From assembly GCA_025060615.1 (NCBI GenBank), contig JANXBS010000024.1, positions 1 to 54,794 of the forward strand: a stretch of DNA of 54,794 nt. The letters are read 5' to 3'. Each line of letters begins with the position of its first letter. Position 1 is the stretch's first letter. The notes below the pieces were generated by a model, which saw nothing but the letters and a program-made list of their open reading frames with translations, was not told the DNA's origin and did no database searches. Below are positions 25,859-34,624 of this stretch, in pieces. This DNA comes from Anaerolineae bacterium (GTDB taxonomy: Bacteria; Chloroflexota; Anaerolineae; DUEN01). The position numbers were made by a program, and so were the translations under genes.

Positions 25859-26374
25859 ATGTCACCCGAGCTGATGAACACCATCGGCGTTGTGCTTCAA
25901 GTCCTGGTAGCGTTGGCCGGAGCCTTTTTCGTCGCCTTCTGGATCAGCCTGGTGATCTGGACCTTTCGCGACATCCGAGCTCGCACCCGGGATGTGTTCG
26001 CCCAAATCTTGGCCACGTTGCTGGTTCTCTTGTTCACCCCCTTTCTAGGGGCCGGCCTGATCCTCTATCTCCTGTTGCGCCCCAAAGAAACCCTCGCCCA
26101 GGCGTACGAGCGGGCTTTGGAAGAAGAGGCGCTGCTGCGAGACATAGAGGAACAGCCTGCTTGTCCACGCTGCCAGCGCGCCGTCGAGGATGACTGGCAG
26201 GTGTGTCCATACTGCCGAGAGCCGTTGAAGACCCCCTGTCCGCATTGTGGAAAGCTGTTGGCGTTTAGTTGGGTGATCTGTCCCTACTGTGCTCATGAGC
26301 CCACTGTCCGCCCTCGCCGGTTAGAAGAGACCTTAACGATGGAAGTCATCGGGCTAGCTGAGAACAAGGGATGA
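25859..26374 (+). CDS. Zinc-ribbon membrane protein (double zinc ribbon)
   Basis: 171 residues from the ATG at 25859 (earlier in-frame starts precede the promoter's transcription start). Two membrane helices, about 10-35 and 47-71 (LATLLVLLFTPFLGAGLILY), are followed by a charged helix and a cytoplasmic double zinc ribbon: CPRCQRAVEDDWQVCPYC and CPHCGKLLAFSWVICPYC, eight cysteines in CxxC pairs. Such proteins are common and uncharacterised; the ribbon may bind proteins or nucleic acid. The 3' end overlaps the convergent methyltransferase gene by 21 bp. Confidence 0.8.
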   Translation: MSPELMNTIGVVLQVLVALAGAFFVAFWISLVIWTFRDIRARTRDVFAQILATLLVLLFTPFLGAGLILYLLLRPKETLAQAYERALEEEALLRDIEEQPACPRCQRAVEDDWQVCPYCREPLKTPCPHCGKLLAFSWVICPYCAHEPTVRPRRLEETLTMEVIGLAENKG

Positions 26375-27178
26375 GGTAACAGGGTGACAAGGCAACGAAG
26401 TTGTCCGGTTATCAGACCTCAGCTCCTCGTCGTTTCCTCTCTCGGCTCCCTTTCTGACCCGGCAGATCAGACTTAGCCCCCACGGGAAGTTGTAACGGCG
26501 TAACCACCAAGCCTCCCCGCGCAAGATCGCCTTCCCTACCCGATTGAGAGGGCGCGGCGGCACTTGGTCTCCTGCATCGGCTATCTGAGGGAAGCGCTGC
26601 CCCAGCCATCGCTGTCCAATTGCGAGGGGCAATAGCAGCGCGTTAGCATAGCTCAGCCGCTCAACGATCAACCCGGCCGCGCGCACCTGTTGGCTCAATT
26701 GGCTGCGCGTGTAGCGCCGTTGAGTGTGGAAGCGTTCATCGCGGCGAGTGTGCAGCCAGGGCAACGCCGGCACTCGCAGGATCAAGGCCCCCCCTGGCCG
26801 CAACACGCGCGCGATCTCGTGCAATACCTCCAGCTCGTCAGGCACTTCCCGATGATACAGCACGTCCAGACAGGTGACCAGATCAAAAGTGGCGTCGGCG
26901 AAGGGGAGGCGTTGTGCCCAGCTTTGTAGAACGCCGGAAGTTTGATTTGCTTGCCAGAGCTCTATCACCAGCGGAGAGCAGTCCACCCCATAAGCCTCGC
27001 CGATTTGCCGTAAGTCTGAGAGCAGCCGGCCCGTGCCGCACCCTACATCAAGAATTAGAATGCGGCCACCACTTGGCCGAGCAGCGGTCACCCATTCGAG
27101 AGCCAGGCGGCGCATCCCCACGTGCCACCAGTGTTCGTCTTCCACTGCATGCAACAGCGAGTAACAGCTTGGCTCCAT
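26354..27178 (-). CDS. Class I SAM-dependent methyltransferase
   Basis: 274 residues. Motif I ILDVGCGTGRL (about 40-50), motif II GVDCSPLVIELW, motif IV FDLVTCLDVLYH and motif VI LRPGGALILRVP mark a UbiE/type-11 methyltransferase; FHTQRRYTRSQLSQQVRAAG matches the part often seen in sugar or lipid methyltransferases. Substrate unknown. The last ~30 residues (from about GNDEELRS) look like translated intergenic repeat (CHPVTSSLVLS), so the original stop was probably lost and the frame now runs into the convergent gene's end. Confidence 0.85.
   Translation of the reverse strand: MEPSCYSLLHAVEDEHWWHVGMRRLALEWVTAARPSGGRILILDVGCGTGRLLSDLRQIGEAYGVDCSPLVIELWQANQTSGVLQSWAQRLPFADATFDLVTCLDVLYHREVPDELEVLHEIARVLRPGGALILRVPALPWLHTRRDERFHTQRRYTRSQLSQQVRAAGLIVERLSYANALLLPLAIGQRWLGQRFPQIADAGDQVPPRPLNRVGKAILRGEAWWLRRYNFPWGLSLICRVRKGAERGNDEELRSDNRTTSLPCHPVTSSLVLS
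26375..26415. repeat. Degenerate GGTAACA/GGTGACA heptamer-type repeat with hairpin
   Basis: GGTAACAGGGTGACAAGGCA (26375 onward) is followed by a GACAA/TTGTC hairpin and GGTTATC, which mirrors GGTAAC. It is shared in near-identical form with the inverted copy near 11796-11820. It may end the zinc-ribbon transcript; no U-run is seen. Confidence 0.4.
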
Positions 27179-27297
27179 ACGGATGGATCTTCCCCCAGTG
27201 AGCTGAGGTGAGCTCTTTTAAACGGTCCTTCGCCCTTTGTCCTTTCCGCCGATGATGTATTCTTGAGTCTGTCTCCCTTCTTCCTCCCTGCGTGCAT

Positions 27298-28488
27298 CTA
27301 CCATACCCGACACAACAATCCCTTAAGGTACTCAGATTCGGGGAAGCTTAGCAGGATCGGGTGGTCTGGCCCTTGTGAGAGCCGACCGATAATTTGCACA
27401 TCGCGCCTGGCATCCACCGCAGCCCCCAACACGATCTTCTGGAAGAGATCTAGCGTGACCACACCAGAGCAGGAGAAGGTTGCTAAGAGGCCGCCGGGGC
27501 GCAACAGCTGCATCGCTAGTAGGTTGATGTCCTTGTAGCCGCGTGCTGCCGATGGCACCTGTCCCTGAGTCGTGGCGAACTTAGGCGGGTCCAGCACGAC
27601 TACATCAAACTGCTCGCCTGCGGCGCGGTAATCTCGCAGGACCTTGAATACATCGCCCTGGAGCAGCTCGTAGCGATCTTCTGAGAAGCCATTCAGGGCC
27701 AAGTTGCGCTCGGCTAGCTCCAGCGCTTCACGGGAGGTGTCAATGTTGACCACAGAGACGGCGCCACCGGCGAGCGCGTAGACCGCGAAGGCACCGGTAT
27801 AGGCGAAAGCATTCAACACCCGCGCCCCTTGACAGAGCGACCCTACGATGCGTCGGTTCTCGCGCTGGTCTAAATAGAATCCTGTTTTCTGTCCATGACG
27901 CACGTCCACCAGGAAGCGGAAACCCGTCTCACATATTTCGATGACATCTGGTGGCTCTTTCCCTGCCAACACTCCTTCGGAGATGGGTAATCCCTCTCGC
28001 TGACGGGCCGTTGGGTCGGCACGTTCGTAGATACCGGCCGGCGAGGTCATCTCTTGCAGGAGCTCCACCACCGTCTCACGGACTCCCTCAATGCCTAACG
28101 TTGAAAACTGGACCGCTAACCAGTCAGCGTATCGGTCCACGATCAGGCCGGGGAGCCCATCACTTTCGCTGTGGACCAACCGATAGGCATTCGTGCCGGC
28201 ATCGGCGGCCAACAGCGAACGCCCTAAGAAGGCCCGTTCCAGCCGGCGGCACCAGAATGAGCGATTCACTGCCTCCGTCGGATCCCAGGTAAGCAAACGA
28301 ACTACGATCTGCGAACGGCGGTTGAGATGCCCTCGCGCCAGCCATTGCCCCGTGGCATCTGTTACCTCTACTACCTCGCCATCTCTAGCCGTGGCGTCTA
28401 TATTCTGGATGGCGCCGGAGAAGATCCAAGGATGTCGGTGCAATACTGGCCTCTCTTTGCCTGGTTTCAACCTCACCTGCGCGGTCAT
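27298..28488 (-). CDS. rlmI: 23S rRNA m5C methyltransferase, RlmI-like
   Basis: 396 residues from the ATG at 28488, preceded by GAGGAGAG. Architecture is RlmI-type: N-terminal PUA domain (about 1-75; KPGKERPVLHRHPWIFSGAI), a linking EEHEA-like domain, then a Rossmann methyltransferase with NAFAYTGAFAVYAL (motif I region), NIDTSREALELAERNLALNG and DVVVLDPPKFA. The late FSCSGVV carries the Cys expected of m5C enzymes. RlmI methylates a cytosine of 23S rRNA (C1962 in E. coli). Its start overlaps the tilS stop by 4 bp, so the two are co-translated. Confidence 0.88.
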   Translation of the reverse strand: MTAQVRLKPGKERPVLHRHPWIFSGAIQNIDATARDGEVVEVTDATGQWLARGHLNRRSQIVVRLLTWDPTEAVNRSFWCRRLERAFLGRSLLAADAGTNAYRLVHSESDGLPGLIVDRYADWLAVQFSTLGIEGVRETVVELLQEMTSPAGIYERADPTARQREGLPISEGVLAGKEPPDVIEICETGFRFLVDVRHGQKTGFYLDQRENRRIVGSLCQGARVLNAFAYTGAFAVYALAGGAVSVVNIDTSREALELAERNLALNGFSEDRYELLQGDVFKVLRDYRAAGEQFDVVVLDPPKFATTQGQVPSAARGYKDINLLAMQLLRPGGLLATFSCSGVVTLDLFQKIVLGAAVDARRDVQIIGRLSQGPDHPILLSFPESEYLKGLLCRVW

Positions 28489-29999
28489 CTCTCCTCTACC
28501 GCCCATCGCCGGCACCTCAGATGCACTACGCGGCGCGTTGTAGCCTGTATCTTGTACCGATCATCCAGACGATAGCCCACCACCCAAGCTATCCCTTGGG
28601 CTCCTTCGATAAGCGGCCAGGCGTCTCGCAAGGCTGCAGGGAGCTTGACGTTGATCATGAACTCGCCTAGTTTAGCGAATTTGCCTCCCATCCCTAGCGG
28701 TTGGAAGCGATCGCCGGGCTGGCGCGGGCGGACGATAGGCGCTGGGCCCAGGACGTCGGCATCCAGCCAAGCTTGCCAAGGGTCCAGGTTTTCCGACCAC
28801 TGAGCGGGAAGCTCATCTGTGGACAGCAAGCGCGCTTCGATCTCCCAGCCTTCTGTTAGGGGGGTGATCCCAGGGCAGGCTAGCGGCCGCGCAGTGAGCA
28901 CTTGGGGGCCGGCCGGCGTGGGTGTGGCATGCTCATCAGAGATCTCGATACGATCGTAGTCCACGCGTAACATAAGGCCTTGTGGCAGCGTGGCTTTCTC
29001 GCCAGTCTCACCCCGTTGTGCCACTCGCAGCGCCTGCTCAATGTGTATGAAGTTGATATCACGGAGGGTACGGCGCAGCCGATGGACGGCCTCTCGTAAC
29101 GTTGCCCGCTGCAGCCCGCGAGGAAGCGCACGCCAGGCTTTCAGATCAAAGGCGATGGCGCTGGGGGAAGCTGGCCGTTCTACCTGCGTCCAAGCGTCCA
29201 TCAAAGCCGCGCGCAACACCTCATAATCGTCGGCGATCACCACCGCTGAACGCCGCAGGATCTCACGAATGGCAGGATTATACGTCTCTAGGAACGGGAG
29301 GAGCTCATGACGCAAGCGGTTCCGGTAGAACGTGGTATCCAGGTTTGAGCGATCGAAGCGCGGAGTGAGGCCATAGGCGGCGCAGTACGCCTCCACATCG
29401 GCTCTGGGCACGTCCAGCAGGGGACGTATCAGCCAGCGGGGGCATTCCTCACCGTTTGGAGGTGAAGCGAGCATGTCGCCTAATGCCCGTTCCAGTGGCT
29501 CCAGCAAGCGATAATCGCCCCAGCGGGTCCGGTATAGCATACCGCGCAGCCCGGAGATGCCGGCTCCGCGCAGGAAATGCATGAGCACTGTTTCCGTCTG
29601 ATCATCTGCGTTATGGGCGACCGCCACGATAGGGGCATGAGCCCGCTGTGCTACCTGTCCTAGGAAGGCGTAACGGGCTCGGCGGGCGGTTTCCTCGATG
29701 GCGAGGCGATAGCGCCGGGCTAGGGCTGGCACATCTGCGTGGCCAATCTCGCAGGGCAGTCCCCAGTCGGCCGCAAGCTGACGCACGAACTCGGCATCGG
29801 CATCAGCCTCATCGCCGCGCAGCCCGTGGTGCAGGTGCGCGACGATCAAGGTCAGGGAGAGAGCTGGCGACAGGGCGCGTAGGACATGTAACAGGCACAG
29901 CGAGTCGGGGCCTCCGGACACACCGACGACCACTGTGTCACCTGGCGCCAGCAGCTTTTCGCGTTCGATCGTCTCTCGGACTTGCCGGGCCACATCCAT
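28485..29999 (-). CDS. tilS: tRNA(Ile)-lysidine synthase
   Basis: 504 residues from the ATG at 29999. The N-type ATP-pyrophosphatase P-loop VVGVSGGPDSLCLLH (about 26-40) is followed by HHGLRGDEADADAEFVRQLA and VAHNADDQTETVLMHFLRGA, and the C-terminus (IVRPRQPGDRFQPLGMGG) is the TilS C-domain that positions tRNA. It converts C34 of tRNA-Ile(CAU) to lysidine, essential for AUA decoding. Longer in-frame starts lie upstream of the -10 box at 30012-30007; the preferred ATG sits at the predicted transcription start, so the mRNA is probably leaderless. It is divergent from tRNA-Val and overlaps rlmI by 4 bp. Confidence 0.93.
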   Translation of the reverse strand: MDVARQVRETIEREKLLAPGDTVVVGVSGGPDSLCLLHVLRALSPALSLTLIVAHLHHGLRGDEADADAEFVRQLAADWGLPCEIGHADVPALARRYRLAIEETARRARYAFLGQVAQRAHAPIVAVAHNADDQTETVLMHFLRGAGISGLRGMLYRTRWGDYRLLEPLERALGDMLASPPNGEECPRWLIRPLLDVPRADVEAYCAAYGLTPRFDRSNLDTTFYRNRLRHELLPFLETYNPAIREILRRSAVVIADDYEVLRAALMDAWTQVERPASPSAIAFDLKAWRALPRGLQRATLREAVHRLRRTLRDINFIHIEQALRVAQRGETGEKATLPQGLMLRVDYDRIEISDEHATPTPAGPQVLTARPLACPGITPLTEGWEIEARLLSTDELPAQWSENLDPWQAWLDADVLGPAPIVRPRQPGDRFQPLGMGGKFAKLGEFMINVKLPAALRDAWPLIEGAQGIAWVVGYRLDDRYKIQATTRRVVHLRCRRWAVEER

Positions 30000-30006
30000 G
30001 GCGCCC

Positions 30007-30012
30007 ATTATA
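30007..30012 (-). promoter_or_regulatory. -10 box for tilS, probable leaderless transcript
   Basis: Minus strand TATAAT at 30012-30007, 7 nt before the tilS ATG at 29999. No good -35 hexamer is seen at 16-18 nt. There is no Shine-Dalgarno between box and ATG. Confidence 0.55.
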
Positions 30013-30036
30013 CCATAGCTGCCGCTTGCATCTGAC

Positions 30037-30065
30037 TTGCGTGTTCTGGTGAACGGTGCTATAAT
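30037..30065 (+). promoter_or_regulatory. Promoter for tRNA-Val
   Basis: -35 TTGCGT (30037-30042), 17-nt spacer, perfect -10 TATAAT (30060-30065). Start predicted near 30072, 3 nt before the mature tRNA 5' end, so almost no 5' leader. Confidence 0.75.
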
Positions 30066-30074
30066 TTGGTGTAC

Positions 30075-30151
30075 GGGCGAGTAGCTCAGCTGGTCAGAGC
30101 GCACGGTTCACATCCGTGAGGTCGCGGGTTCGAGTCCCTCCTCGCCCACCA
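30075..30151 (+). tRNA. tRNA-Val (anticodon CAC)
   Basis: Acceptor GGGCGAG pairs with CTCGCCC; D arm GCTCAGCTGGTCAGAGC; anticodon stem CACGG/CCGTG around loop TTCACAT, giving anticodon CAC (Val); T loop TTCGAGT. The discriminator A at 30148 is followed by encoded CCA (30149-30151), unlike tRNA-Asp in this window. One C-T mismatch lies in the T stem. Confidence 0.95.
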
Positions 30152-30174
30152 AAATTATCCATCAACCTTATCAG

Positions 30175-30220
30175 AAACCCCACGGACGGCATGATTCCAT
30201 GCCCAGTGGGGTTTTGCTTT
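30175..30220. terminator. Terminator between tRNA-Val and hemL
   Basis: AAACCCCAC (30175-30183) pairs with GTGGGGTTT (30206-30214), with an inner GGCATG/CATGCC stem, then TTTTGCTTTT. It ends the tRNA transcript on the plus strand and may act for hemL (minus strand) too, since the reverse tail GTTTCTG is moderately U-rich. Confidence 0.85.
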
Positions 30221-30297
30221 TCTACCGGGTATCTGTCGCTTGTTGATTTTCGTCTGATGCGGGGAATACGATGATTCTCAGCCCCGTCTAAGGCGAT

Positions 30298-31581
30298 TCA
30301 CACCATTGCGAAGGCGCGCTGCGCCGCCGCAATGGTGGCCTCAATCTCCTCATCGCCATGAGCCGTGGACAGGAACCCTGCTTCGAACTGCGAGGGCGCC
30401 AAGTATACCCCTTGCTCGAGCATGGCGTGGAAGAAGCGCGCGTAGCGGGCCGTGTCACTCCGCTTGGCCGATGCATAGTCGGTCACCGGACCAGCCTGGA
30501 AGAAGATGCAAAACATGCTTCCCACCCGTGTCTGGTAAATGGGCACGCCTGCAGCTTGTGCCGCCTGATCAATCCCCTGACACAGCCGACGGGTCTTGCG
30601 CTCCAACTCCTCCCATACGCTCGCCTCTCGTAACTCCTCCAGTGTGGCGATGCCGGCAGCCATCGCCAGTGGATTGCCGCTGAGGGTGCCGGCCTGATAC
30701 ATGGGGCCGGCCGGGGCCACCATCTGCATGATCTCACGCCGGCCACCGTATGCTCCCACGGGCAACCCACCACCGATCACCTTGCCCAGGCAAGTGAGGT
30801 CTGGGCTGATACCGTATAACGTCTGCGCGCCGCCAGGATGTACCCGAAAACCTGTCATCACCTCATCGAAGATCAGGAGGGCACCATAGCGTGCGCACAG
30901 GTTGCGCAGGCCGGCGAGGAATCCCCCAGTAGGCAACACCACCCCCATGTTCCCGGCCACTGGCTCGACGATGATGGCTGCGATGGCATTGGGATATTCC
31001 TCGAAGAGCTTGGTCACAGCATTGAGGTCATTGTATGGTGCCACCAGGGTGTCCTGGGTAGCACCGCTGGGTACCCCGGGCGAATCGGGCAGGCCCAGCG
31101 TAGCGACGCCGCTCCCCGCTTGCACCAGCAGCATGTCGGCGTGGCCATGGTAACATCCCTCGAACTTGATGATCTTGTCACGGCCAGTGAAGGCTCGCGC
31201 TAAGCGGAGCGCACTCATAGTCGCCTCAGTGCCGGAGTTGACAAAGCGTACCATCTCGATAGTCGGCATCCGCTCAGTGATGAGCTCAGCCAGGCGGGTC
31301 TCCAGCTCCGTGGGAGCCCCGAAGCTAGTGCCGCAGTGGGCCTGGCGGGTGATGGCTTCCACGACGCGCGGGTGGGCATGACCTAGGATGAGCGGCCCCC
31401 AGCTCAGCACGTAGTCTACATAACGGTGGCCATCGGCGTCCCAGATGTACGGTCCTTGACCGCGCTCGATAAAACGGGGGGTCCCTCCTACTCCTCGAAA
31501 GGCACGAACGGGGCTGTTGACCCCACCAGGGATCAGCCGCTGCGCAACCGCGAACAACTCGGCGGATTTACGATGAGCCAT
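30298..31581 (-). CDS. hemL: Glutamate-1-semialdehyde 2,1-aminomutase
   Basis: 427 residues, normal length. It opens with [20 protein letters not shown], has [30 protein letters not shown], the PLP Asp in [13 protein letters not shown] and the Schiff-base Lys in [19 protein letters not shown]. It isomerises glutamate-1-semialdehyde to 5-aminolevulinate in the C5 pathway to haem and other tetrapyrroles. AGGAGG lies 7 nt before the ATG. It appears to be a separate transcript from the operon upstream (109-nt gap), although no clear promoter is seen. No other haem genes are near. Confidence 0.95.
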   Translation of the reverse strand: MAHRKSAELFAVAQRLIPGGVNSPVRAFRGVGGTPRFIERGQGPYIWDADGHRYVDYVLSWGPLILGHAHPRVVEAITRQAHCGTSFGAPTELETRLAELITERMPTIEMVRFVNSGTEATMSALRLARAFTGRDKIIKFEGCYHGHADMLLVQAGSGVATLGLPDSPGVPSGATQDTLVAPYNDLNAVTKLFEEYPNAIAAIIVEPVAGNMGVVLPTGGFLAGLRNLCARYGALLIFDEVMTGFRVHPGGAQTLYGISPDLTCLGKVIGGGLPVGAYGGRREIMQMVAPAGPMYQAGTLSGNPLAMAAGIATLEELREASVWEELERKTRRLCQGIDQAAQAAGVPIYQTRVGSMFCIFFQAGPVTDYASAKRSDTARYARFFHAMLEQGVYLAPSQFEAGFLSTAHGDEEIEATIAAAQRAFAMV

Positions 31582-31690
31582 GATGGGACCTCCTGTGATC
31601 CTGGCTATCCAGGGGCAGGGTGTCAGTTTTGGGGATAAGGACTACAACGAGTGATGCTAAGGGATCACGGGGACCTTGCGTTGAAGAAAG

Positions 31691-34270
31691 TCAATAAACC
31701 TTTCCAAACTTGAGCCGCAATAGATTCTCACCGAAGCGGATCTCCATCTGCTGAGCTGGCCACTCGGCCATACAGTAGGGGTTTTCATAGTGCTTAAAGC
31801 CAGTAATCGGTTGCACCTTTCCGTCTACTAACAGTGGACCTTCCCAGCTAAAGGCCAGAGACTGGCTGCGTAGGGTGGTGCAGCGCGCAGACAACCCCTC
31901 GAAGGCCACATTTAAGGCCAGCACCCTTTCTTGAAACTCGCCAAAGCCCCCGTCCTGTGCTGCCCGGCCCATGTGACACAACCAAATATTGTGGTGTCCA
32001 TGAGAGCGTAGCTCGCGATACGCGCTGGGCCCTCGTGTGACGAACTCCAGCCCCTGACTGGCGGTGAGGGCCAGGTATCCCTTGCCCTTTCGGGCGAAGG
32101 CCCAGCCATCCCGCAACACATGCTCATCAAAGGCGAAGGCAGGGAAGTAAGCGTGAGTGAACCCTAGCCAGTCATCGTCTGGCAGTCGGTAAATGGCGAT
32201 GAGCACATCCCGCCACTGGGCGACGCGGGGCAGGATAGCGTTCCCAAGCCAGAAGTTGGGATAAACGCTGTCTTTCTCGCTCATGCAGGGAGGGTGGGTG
32301 ACAAATACGATCGCATCAGGTCCCAAGGTAGCCTGCCAGATGTGCTCCTGAGAGCCCCTCTCGCCAGGATGATAATCTTGAGCTGAGCAAAGCATATAGT
32401 CCGGCGTCTTATAGGTGACCTTGTTCACCTCCCAGGAGCCGCTATCTTCATTACGCCACTCCTCCAGTTCGCCCGCGTGGCGCTCGCAATCCCACATTTC
32501 CTCCGGCAAGTCCGCGGCGATGTCAGAGATAATAGAGGGAAGTTCATACTCCTTAGCGCAGGCCAGGCTAACTGTCCCCATGAGATGATGGTTAAACGCG
32601 CCCATCCCCCACATCAGCCGGCTGATGCCGGCTGTGGCCTCGAGTCGCCCAGTTTTGATCATCGGTGTGTGGGCATGCCCATGTGTGGAGCCGAACACTC
32701 CCCGATATGAGTTGAGGGCCATGGTGAAGAAAAGCTTATCCATGACCACTGCGGCCAATTCCCATACTTGTCGGTTGCGGGCCAAGTCCATCAGGTGGGA
32801 AAGGGCTAGCACGATCCGTTCGAAGCTACAGGGAGCATCCCACTCTCGAAAGCCGCCCAATCCTCGCCGATGCAGCCAAGATATGGCCTTTTGCTCCCCT
32901 CGCTCTCGATGCCATCTTCCATTTTTGCCCGAATGGACAAATACCCGACGAGGATAAAGCTGGCCAGCCAGGAGCTCACAGGCATGAGATAGGATCTGAT
33001 GACTCTCGGACTGCTGGCGCAGGTCCTCATCCCCTGGCTCATCTATCCCATAAGGGAATTCCAAGATACACTTCTCCAGCAAATGCTGGAGTGAAGATGG
33101 GAAAGAGGGGTTCTTCCCATAGCGATACACCATGCCTAACAAGCCTAGCAGATACGCATTGCTATCGTTCTTGCGCTGATGAACCCTCTGGATAGCTTCT
33201 TCGATGGCGTCGGCTTTGACTTTAGGCCAACGCCCCAGCTCCATTTTAGCGATCTCGGTGAAGAGTCCCTCTTCTCGCCGGGCAGCATCGTCGAGCGCCT
33301 CTAGGCGACGCTCCTCATAGGTGTCCTGGGGCTGCTGGAAGAAGTGACGGTTGAGCACCCACAGGTCTATCTTCCGCTGGATGCGCATGTTTTGGTCGTA
33401 GTATTCTCGGGGCCTTGGCATCAGAACTGCCTGGTAAGGGCCCTCTGGCACCTCCCAAGGCCTGCCCAGGAAGGCGTGGTCTCCAGCCTTCCCTATCACA
33501 TGCGCTTCGGCGTAGATCCGACCTGATGGTCTTTGAAGGCGAACCATCACCTCGGCCGATATTGTCAGATCGTCAGGCCATCGGACGAAGATGTGTTCGC
33601 CCCCTGCGTAGACATCCCGGTCGAGATAAGCGGCTTCAAACACCCTCTCCAAAGTCTGGCGGCGGGCCCCTGCCCTGTCAGGGATCGGCAAAAGCACTCG
33701 AAGCGGCTCGGATCCCGTGTCAGAAGGAAAGCCGAGAATCCGCAGCGCCATCCGGTAGGGGCATGCCCGCAGCCCCACTTGCTCAAAGCGCACCAGGACC
33801 TCGTTATGGCCTTCCTGAAGTAGGGCCGGGAATGAGATGCTGTGGGGAGCCTGATCGGCGAAGCGCTCCTGCCGCAGAAGATGTCGCCCGTTCAGCCAAA
33901 GATCTGCCGGGCCATGCGTGGTCAGGACGAAGGTCACCTCCTGGGAGGCAGCGCTTGCAACCCGAGCATACGCCCAGGCTCGCAGGTAATGACAGGTGGG
34001 GTGAAAACCGGAAAGGTCTACAAAGTGATCCTCGAGGCAATGGACGGAATACCAACTTAGATCCTCGTCATCCGGCCTAAGCGCTCCTCTCTCGACGGGG
34101 AGCCAGGCAACGCCCGAATCCTCCTCATAGTAGTGACGGGCGATCTGAAGCTGGAGCTCCTGATCCCCTAAGCGGTCCGACTTGAGAATGGAAAGGGTTT
34201 GAGGGCCAGCTACCAGCCAGTGGTGGATATAACCGTCTTGCAGTTCGTAACCGATGTAATAGACAGCCAT
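31691..34270 (-). CDS. Large protein of unrecognised family, candidate alpha/alpha-toroid carbohydrate-active enzyme
   Basis: 859 residues from ATG 34270, which has GGTGAG 7 nt upstream and avoids overlap with the previous gene; 34297 is an alternative. No signal peptide, so cytoplasmic. Residues about 90-180 look like a galactose-binding jelly roll (FVLTTHGPADLWLNGRHLLR). About 200-310 is beta-rich. About 310-600 is helical with aromatic, His and Glu-rich motifs (ESHQILSHACELLAGQLYP; GLGGFREWDAPCSFERIVLA; GVFGSTHGHAHTP; MWGMGAFNHHLMG). About 640-859 is beta-rich again, with FVTHPPCMSEKD and FTHAYFPAFAFDEHV. The helical-then-beta layout recalls polysaccharide lyases and toroid glycosidases. 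It is last in the oligopeptide-type ABC operon, so it may degrade the imported oligomer. Function not established. Confidence 0.7.
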   Translation of the reverse strand: MAVYYIGYELQDGYIHHWLVAGPQTLSILKSDRLGDQELQLQIARHYYEEDSGVAWLPVERGALRPDDEDLSWYSVHCLEDHFVDLSGFHPTCHYLRAWAYARVASAASQEVTFVLTTHGPADLWLNGRHLLRQERFADQAPHSISFPALLQEGHNEVLVRFEQVGLRACPYRMALRILGFPSDTGSEPLRVLLPIPDRAGARRQTLERVFEAAYLDRDVYAGGEHIFVRWPDDLTISAEVMVRLQRPSGRIYAEAHVIGKAGDHAFLGRPWEVPEGPYQAVLMPRPREYYDQNMRIQRKIDLWVLNRHFFQQPQDTYEERRLEALDDAARREEGLFTEIAKMELGRWPKVKADAIEEAIQRVHQRKNDSNAYLLGLLGMVYRYGKNPSFPSSLQHLLEKCILEFPYGIDEPGDEDLRQQSESHQILSHACELLAGQLYPRRVFVHSGKNGRWHRERGEQKAISWLHRRGLGGFREWDAPCSFERIVLALSHLMDLARNRQVWELAAVVMDKLFFTMALNSYRGVFGSTHGHAHTPMIKTGRLEATAGISRLMWGMGAFNHHLMGTVSLACAKEYELPSIISDIAADLPEEMWDCERHAGELEEWRNEDSGSWEVNKVTYKTPDYMLCSAQDYHPGERGSQEHIWQATLGPDAIVFVTHPPCMSEKDSVYPNFWLGNAILPRVAQWRDVLIAIYRLPDDDWLGFTHAYFPAFAFDEHVLRDGWAFARKGKGYLALTASQGLEFVTRGPSAYRELRSHGHHNIWLCHMGRAAQDGGFGEFQERVLALNVAFEGLSARCTTLRSQSLAFSWEGPLLVDGKVQPITGFKHYENPYCMAEWPAQQMEIRFGENLLRLKFGKVY

Positions 34271-34278
34271 GTCTAGTC

Positions 34279-34623
34279 TCACCAGAGCATCAACCATAAA
34301 GCAAGGTTGGCCAAGATCAGGAACCCAATCTGAACGCCCGTTACCCAGGCGAATCGCCGTACTAACCGGCTCGTGCTAACGGCAGCGTCCTTTTGGTAGA
34401 GGGCCTCGCAGATATAAACTAACGCTAACCAGGCTAAGCCGAGGGCGACGAAGCCGAATTTCTCAATCGTTGGGAGGGTCCAACGATCGGCATCCAAGCG
34501 GAAGGCCACTGCGCGCAATAGCGTCCTAGCGACGAGCAGGTCTGCCACTCCCAGGGCGGTTGAGACCAGCCACAGGAGGTAAGGCCCACCCGATCGCCAT
34601 ATCCTGCGCCCTATCTGGCTCAC
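34279..34623 (-). CDS. Small membrane protein, unknown
   Basis: 114 residues from a GTG one base after the oppF-like stop (TAACGTG). Three predicted membrane helices: about 13-36, 56-76 and 90-114. Charged, Arg-rich ends and no recognisable motif. It ends 8 nt before the large enzyme-like gene, so it lies inside the transporter operon. It may be an accessory of the permease or unrelated; I do not recognise the family. Confidence 0.6.
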   Translation of the reverse strand: MSQIGRRIWRSGGPYLLWLVSTALGVADLLVARTLLRAVAFRLDADRWTLPTIEKFGFVALGLAWLALVYICEALYQKDAAVSTSRLVRRFAWVTGVQIGFLILANLALWLMLW

Positions 34624-34624
34624 G

